Below, one piece after another: positions 59,283-64,000 of a stretch of DNA of 64,000 bases; the first letter of the stretch is position 1; each line of letters starts with the position of its first letter. Under the pieces are notes generated by a model. It saw only the letters and a list, made by a program, of their open reading frames with translations, had not been told where the DNA came from and did not search any database. Made by a program: the position numbers and the translations under genes. This DNA comes from Moorena producens 3L (GTDB lineage Bacteria; Cyanobacteriota; Cyanobacteriia; Cyanobacteriales; Coleofasciculaceae), in contig NZ_GL890907.1 in the NCBI RefSeq assembly GCF_000211815.1, positions 12,442-76,441 of the forward strand, written 5' to 3'.

Positions 59283-60668
59283 CTAACCACTAATAAATTT
59301 CTTGATCTGTTCGAGTTTGTCTTTGTAGGGAGCATAGCGCAACTGCAAATCCAGCCAGAAGGATTTCTTAAGCACGCTTTTTTGGTGAGAAAAGGTATCA
59401 AAACCAGCTTTCCCATGATAAGCACCCATGCCACTATCACCAACCCCACCAAATGGTAGGGAAGGAACATTTAGATGCATAACTGTTTCATTCAAGCAAA
59501 CACCACCAGCAGAGGTCTGTTGCAAAACCTGCTGTTGCTTTGCTTTGTCTCTGGAGAAAAAATATAGCGCTAATGGTTTTGGTCTTTGGTTAACTATCCC
59601 AATGGCTTCATCTAAATTACTGTATTCAATCACAGGTAGAATCGGACCAAAGATTTCCTCTTCCATCACTTTATCCTCTAAGGAAATATTGTCGATGACC
59701 GTGGGAGCAATATAGCGGTCTTCTGGATTAGTTTGTCCACCAATTATGATGTCACCATCGTTGAGTAAGCTACTCAAACGCTGATAATGCTTATCACTGA
59801 TAATCCGAGCATAATCTGGACTTTTGGCGGGATCGTCTCCATAAAATTTATGGATACAGGCTTTGATTTCCTGGAGTAAATCAGATTTAATCTCCCGATT
59901 GACCAGCAGATAGTCTGGTGCAACGCAGGTTTGACCGGCATTGAGAAACTTACCCCAAACAATTCGTTTTGCTGTAGTCTCTATCGGCACATCTGTCTCC
60001 ACAATGCAGGGACTTTTACCCCCCAACTCTAGGGTGACGGGGGTTAGGTGTTTGGCAGCAGCAGTCATGATAATTCTGCCAACTTGGGTGCTGCCGGTGA
60101 ACAAGATATGGTCGAATTTTTCTGCTAACAGTTCCTGACTAGTTTCTACTCCCCCTTCCACTACAGTAATATAGCTAGGGTCAAAGTTTTTCTGGATAAT
60201 CTCTGCGATCGCACCAGAGGTGTGAGGGGAGATTTCAGAAGGTTTGATAACGCAACAGTTTCCCGCTGCGATCGCACCCACTAAAGGCGCAATGGCTAGA
60301 GCAAATGGATAGTTCCAGGGACTGATAATCAGTACTACTCCCAAGGGTTCGGGATAAATTTGACCCGAGCCTGGAAAATTTGCCATTGAGACCGGGACTC
60401 TTTTCGGCTTGACCCAGGATTTAATATGCTTGAGGGTGTGATCAATTTCCTGCACCAGGATAATTTCGGTAGCATAAGATTCAAATTCCGCCTTGTGCAG
60501 GTCGGCTTTCAAGCCTTCTAAAATGGCAGTATCATTTTCTAAAATAACTTGCTTGAGGCGCTTGAGTTGGGCGATCCGGAATGCCACATCTTTGGTTTTA
60601 CCGGTGCTGAAAAAATTGCGCTGCTGAGCCAAAATATCCTTGACTTGACTGGTTTGTAGTTCAAGCAT
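59283..60668 (-). CDS. Aldehyde dehydrogenase (fatty aldehyde type)
   Basis: A 461-aa NAD(P)-dependent aldehyde dehydrogenase: SPWNYPFALAIAPLVGAIAAGNCCVIKPSE, FTGSTQVGR, Glu214 in VTLELGGKSP and the nucleophile Cys248 in FLNAGQTCVAPDY. Later, PLALYFFSRDKAKQQQVLQQTSAGGVCLNETVMHL and LPFGGVGDSGMGAYHGKAGFDTFSHQKSVL place it with the fatty-aldehyde/coniferyl-aldehyde group; cyanobacterial members oxidise fatty aldehydes. It starts at ATG 60668 and is complete. No operon partner is nearby. Confidence 0.93.
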   Translation of the reverse strand: MLELQTSQVKDILAQQRNFFSTGKTKDVAFRIAQLKRLKQVILENDTAILEGLKADLHKAEFESYATEIILVQEIDHTLKHIKSWVKPKRVPVSMANFPGSGQIYPEPLGVVLIISPWNYPFALAIAPLVGAIAAGNCCVIKPSEISPHTSGAIAEIIQKNFDPSYITVVEGGVETSQELLAEKFDHILFTGSTQVGRIIMTAAAKHLTPVTLELGGKSPCIVETDVPIETTAKRIVWGKFLNAGQTCVAPDYLLVNREIKSDLLQEIKACIHKFYGDDPAKSPDYARIISDKHYQRLSSLLNDGDIIIGGQTNPEDRYIAPTVIDNISLEDKVMEEEIFGPILPVIEYSNLDEAIGIVNQRPKPLALYFFSRDKAKQQQVLQQTSAGGVCLNETVMHLNVPSLPFGGVGDSGMGAYHGKAGFDTFSHQKSVLKKSFWLDLQLRYAPYKDKLEQIKKFISG

Positions 60669-60776
60669 CTTAAAATTTAATCCCTGAACGGAAAAAAAAA
60701 ATCATTTTGTTCTGGTTCAAGGTTAGCAATTATTTGATAGGATAGTTTATTGCTAAATACTTGCAAGAGTTTAGCG

Positions 60777-60857
60777 TAGGGTGGGTTAGGCGGCGAGTAC
60801 TTTAAAAGCTCACCTTTGAAGAGATCTGTCCGCCGTAACCCACCAATATTCAGCGAC
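60777..60857. repeat. Solo GGTGGGTTAGGCGG palindrome
   Basis: GGTGGGTTAGGCGGCGAGTAC and GTCCGCCGTAACCCACC, without the inner insert found at 49141-49352. Confidence 0.7.
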
Positions 60858-60932
60858 TAATCGCTGTCTATACATTTACTTTATAAACAGCCTCTGAGTT
60901 CAGCTCCCTGAAAACATTCCTGAAAACTCCCG

Positions 60933-62609
60933 ATGCCACTAAAAATTTCAGCACTATTGAGCGGTAACAAACCATGGCATCGTCTGGGTTTGCCTGGTTG
61001 GACAGTCTCCGTAATTGCGATCGCACTCCTGATTTGCGCACCAGTCCTATCTGTGCTGGGCAGTATGTTCTCCGATTCTTCGGAAGTATGGAGTCATTTA
61101 GTCTCCACTGTCTTAGGCAGTTACATTGTCAACTCCCTGTGGTTAATTATAGGTGTAGGTAGTGGAGTATTAATCCTTGGGGTTTCAACAGCATGGCTAG
61201 TAACCATGTGTCGCTTCTGGGGAAGCCGGGTGTTTGAATGGGCTTTACTACTGCCTCTGGCAGCACCAGCCTATTTACTTGCCTATACTTACACCAATAT
61301 GCTGGACTTTTTTGGACCCGTACAGACCTGGCTGCGGCAGCTGTTTGGCTGGACTAGCGTGCAGGATTATTGGTTTCCCAATGTCCGGTCTCTGTGGGGT
61401 GCGATCGCAATGTTGTCTCTGGTGCTCTATCCCTACGTTTACCTAATCACCAGGGTAGCGTTCCTAGAGCAATCCGTCCGTACCCTAGAAGCTGCTCGTT
61501 CCCTCGGATGTAACCCTTGGCGTGGCTTCTTCACCGTCGCTCTACCCCTAGCCAGACCAGGGATCATGGCAGGTTTGGCCTTAGCACTGATGGAAACCCT
61601 AAGCGACTTTGGCACAGTAAAGTATTTCGGTGTCAGTACTTTCACTACAGGCATATATCGTACCTGGTTAGACATGGGTGAGAGGTCAGCTGCTGCTCAA
61701 CTAGCCGCCTGTTTGCTACTATTTGTAATTATTTTAATTCTACTAGAACGCTGGTCTCGTAAGCAATCTCGCTATTATGAGACTAGCAGTAGTTACCAGG
61801 GAATCAAGCCATTTCCACTAACTGGGATCAGAGCCATACTCGCGTTTGTAGCCTGTTTCCTTCCCACTGCTCTTGGATTTTTAGCACCTGCAGCATTTTT
61901 GCTGCACATGACCATTAAAAATGCCGAGGAAACCTTAGATGATAATTTTTGGCAGCTAGCTACAAATAGTTTACTATTAGCAATTACAACAGCTGCGATT
62001 GCTATGGTCTTAGCATTAGTCATGGCTTATGGGCAACGTCTAGTGCCCAAACTAGGGATGCGCTTAGCAGTACGCACTGCTGCCATGGGTTACGCTATCC
62101 CTGGTTCAGTGATTGCAGTTGGTGTCTTGATGCCCTTAGGTCAGTTGGACAATATCATTGACAGCTGGATGCGGGATAACTTGGGCATATCCACCGGTTT
62201 AATTTTTAGTGGCACCATCATTGCTCTAGTATACGCCTATCTTGTGCGCTTCCTAGCAATTTCATTCAATACCGTTGAATCCAGCCTAGGTAAGATTAAG
62301 CCTAGTTTAGATGATGCCTCTCGCAGTCTCGGTTATGGACCTACGCTGACCCTAATCAAAGTTCACGCCCCATTAATGTGGGGAGGATTGTTGACAGCAG
62401 CCATGTTGGTGTTTGTGGATGTGATGAAAGAGTTACCAGCAACTCTGATCATGCGACCGTTTAATTTTGACACCCTGGCAGTACGAGTTTACCAGTATGC
62501 CTCCGATGAACGATTAATACAGGCATCAGCACCAGCCTTAGCGATTGTTTTAGTAGGGATTATTCCAGTAATTTTATTAAGTTTGAAGATTGCTAAATCT
62601 CAGGGATAA
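60933..62609 (+). CDS. futB: Iron(III) ABC transporter permease, two-domain (FutB/SfuB type)
   Basis: A 558-aa membrane protein with about twelve transmembrane helices and two homologous permease halves. Each half has an EAA-type loop: EAARSLGCNPWRGFFTVALPLARPGI (about 182-210) and DDASRSLGYGPTLTLIKVHAPLMWGG (about 463-488). This is the FbpB/SfuB/FutB family for ferric iron. It lies convergent to the iron-binding protein gene, with no ATPase gene in the window. In-frame ATG 60933 is preceded only by a weak ribosome site. Confidence 0.88.
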   Translation: MPLKISALLSGNKPWHRLGLPGWTVSVIAIALLICAPVLSVLGSMFSDSSEVWSHLVSTVLGSYIVNSLWLIIGVGSGVLILGVSTAWLVTMCRFWGSRVFEWALLLPLAAPAYLLAYTYTNMLDFFGPVQTWLRQLFGWTSVQDYWFPNVRSLWGAIAMLSLVLYPYVYLITRVAFLEQSVRTLEAARSLGCNPWRGFFTVALPLARPGIMAGLALALMETLSDFGTVKYFGVSTFTTGIYRTWLDMGERSAAAQLAACLLLFVIILILLERWSRKQSRYYETSSSYQGIKPFPLTGIRAILAFVACFLPTALGFLAPAAFLLHMTIKNAEETLDDNFWQLATNSLLLAITTAAIAMVLALVMAYGQRLVPKLGMRLAVRTAAMGYAIPGSVIAVGVLMPLGQLDNIIDSWMRDNLGISTGLIFSGTIIALVYAYLVRFLAISFNTVESSLGKIKPSLDDASRSLGYGPTLTLIKVHAPLMWGGLLTAAMLVFVDVMKELPATLIMRPFNFDTLAVRVYQYASDERLIQASAPALAIVLVGIIPVILLSLKIAKSQG

Positions 62610-62946
62610 TAATGCAGAAGGCAGAAGGCAGAAGGCAGAAGGCAGAAGGCAGAATACAGAAGGCAGAAGGCAGAAGGCAGAATACAGAAGGCAGAATACA
62701 GAAGGCAGAAGGCAGAAGGCAGAAGGCAGAAGGCAGAATGAAGCATGAAGAAGGCATAATTCTTAATTCTTAATTCTTAATTCTTAATTCTTAATTCTTA
62801 ATTCTTCATGGTGTTGGAATCAAAAAAAAGGGAACAGGGAACAGGGAAAAGAGGAGTTTTTGCTTTCTCGGCGCTACTCCCTACTCCCTCGGTGCGCTTT
62901 CCGTAGGCGAATTTAATTCGCCACGGGTCGCACCGCTCCCTACTCC
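62610..62946. repeat. GGCAGAA and ATTCTTA tandem arrays
   Basis: GGCAGAA heptamers (62616-62738), ATTCTTA units (62757-62808), CAGGGAA units, then TTAATTCGCCACGGGTCGCA. No gene is visible in the 337 bp between the convergent iron-transport genes, apart from the reading frame discussed for futA. Confidence 0.85.
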
Positions 62947-64000
62947 CTAAAACGACAGTACTTGATCTAATTTATAACTGTTATACCCAACCAGCAATAT
63001 CCATAAGTTGAACTGCTGTAGCACTATTGGGACCATATTGGGAAACACTGGTTGGATCTTCCTTGAAGGGAAACCAAAGCCCGCAAGTACCGGATCAATC
63101 GGTGTTCCAGAAACCACTGGATATTCGCTATTAGCTTGAGCAAAGAAGGTCTGAGCCGTAGGGCTAGTTAGATACTCTAAGAACTTGATACCATTTTCTC
63201 GATTAGGAGCTGTTTTAACCAAGCCGCCACCACTGATATTAATGTGGGCACCCCGGTTTTGCTGATTAGGGAAAAATACACCAACTTTCTTGAAGATCCC
63301 CTGCTTGGCAGGGTCATCGGATTTAATATAGCGAGGTAGATAATAGGTATTTGCGATCGCAATATCCGCAATCCCAGCCGCAACGGCTTCAATTTGGGCT
63401 CGATCATTACCCTGAGGCTTGCGAGCAAAGTTACCCACAAAGCTCTCGACCCATGCTTTTACTGCTGGTACACCCAGGCTGGCAATCAGTGAGGCAACCA
63501 GAGACTGATTATAGATATTGCTCGATGAGCGGATAGCAATGCGACCTTGCCATTTGGGATCAGCCAGATTTTCGTAAGTTGACAGTTCAGCAGGGTTGAC
63601 TCTGTCTTTGTTATACATAATCACCCGCGCTCGCTTAGTGAAGCCAAACCAGTGATTGTCAGGGTGTCGCAGGTTAGCGGGAATATTGGAGTTGAGTTCC
63701 GATGAATTAACCGGGGCAAAAATACCAGCCTGGTCAGCTTTCCAAAGACGACCAGCGTCAACAGTAATTAAGACATCAGCAGGGCTATTGGCCCCCTCAC
63801 TTTTAATCCGTTCTATTAATGGATTTGCTTTCCCCTCAATCAGATTCACTTTAATACCAGTGATGCGGGTGAAGTTATCGTACAAGTCATCATCCGTCTT
63901 GTAGTGACGAGAGGAGTAGACATTGACTACCCGATTCTGGGCGACTGCTCTACGAGGTTTACCCAGTTCACCCAAGGTGTAAGCCGCCATGGCTGTACCA
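62947..64000 (-). CDS. futA: Iron(III) ABC substrate-binding protein, frameshifted and partial
   Basis: Runs off the window at its 5' end. The signal region (MAAYTLGELGKPRRAVA) leads into VVNVYSSRHYKTDDDLYDNFTRITGIKVNLIEGKANPLIERIKSEG, NHWFGFTKRARVIMYNKDRV, GIADIAIANTYYLPRY and FFPNQQNRGAHINISGGGLVKTAPN, the FutA/IdiA family with iron-binding tyrosines. After DPVLAGFG the frame is lost and reads FPSRKIQPVF... to TAG 62947. In another frame the expected ending SFKEDPTSVSQYGPNSATAV...LMDIAGWV is present, ending at 62991. A frameshift lies near 63068-63076. Confidence 0.85.
   Translation of the reverse strand, partial: GTAMAAYTLGELGKPRRAVAQNRVVNVYSSRHYKTDDDLYDNFTRITGIKVNLIEGKANPLIERIKSEGANSPADVLITVDAGRLWKADQAGIFAPVNSSELNSNIPANLRHPDNHWFGFTKRARVIMYNKDRVNPAELSTYENLADPKWQGRIAIRSSSNIYNQSLVASLIASLGVPAVKAWVESFVGNFARKPQGNDRAQIEAVAAGIADIAIANTYYLPRYIKSDDPAKQGIFKKVGVFFPNQQNRGAHINISGGGLVKTAPNRENGIKFLEYLTSPTAQTFFAQANSEYPVVSGTPIDPVLAGFGFPSRKIQPVFPNMVPIVLQQFNLWILLVGYNSYKLDQVLSF

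Overview
The window looks like chromosomal DNA from a filamentous cyanobacterium, possibly a Moorena-like genus (inference). The reasons are the very frequent GCGATCGC (HIP1) octamer, a Psb35-like photosystem II assembly protein, heptanucleotide STRR arrays in most spacers, and dense small palindromic (MITE-like) repeats.

1-2.8 kb: two decayed fragments that may be a toxin tip and its partner, an antitoxin/RelE-ParE toxin pair, and a Uma2-type nuclease-like gene. 3.1-28.8 kb: one co-directional locus for a contractile injection system (eCIS / cyanobacterial tCIS type): AAA+ ATPase, DUF4255 cap, carboxypeptidase-regulatory-like protein, two sheaths, two tube proteins, assembly protein plus DUF6760 (no usable start codon; possible -1 frameshift), a repeat-rich protein, LysM adaptor, gp27-like hub, gp5-like spike, PAAR-like tip, gp25, two large baseplate proteins (one with a LamG-like insert), tail protein I, a long S74-tipped fibre and a small coiled-coil protein. 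There are no capsid, terminase, integrase or lysis genes, so this is not a prophage.

28.8-35 kb: a MITE-rich toxin-antitoxin island. It holds AbrB/VapC, two orphan Phd-type antitoxins, DUF433 with a MITE-truncated toxin, a second AbrB copy cut by a MITE, and MNT/HEPN. 35-45 kb: mostly housekeeping genes: glutathionyl-hydroquinone reductase, Psb35, PBP1A, a radical SAM protein, a secreted protein and a Tat-exported left-handed beta-helix protein.

45-59 kb is the most unusual part. Nine near-identical genes encode 57-60 aa peptides (two Cys, acidic tail). Each lies behind the same control module: an 18-bp GGTACCCTCAAGGGTACY palindrome and a second dyad; most also have an intrinsic terminator. 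Two more palindromes occur, one ahead of a 248-aa protein that shares the peptides' CxFxxPIxxxVP motif. Inside the spacer after the fifth peptide lies a 3.7-kb element with 15-bp CAGGGTAAG terminal inverted repeats and a perfect 10-bp target duplication. It carries a subtilisin-like protease, a small partner gene, a mini-CRISPR array and a decayed ISAs1-family transposase. An unoccupied paralogous site is present in the same window. A second, 175-bp element with the same type of ends and its own 10-bp duplication sits 82 bp away.

59-64 kb: aldehyde dehydrogenase, a two-domain iron(III) ABC permease, and a convergent iron-binding protein gene whose C-terminus is frameshifted and which runs off the window.
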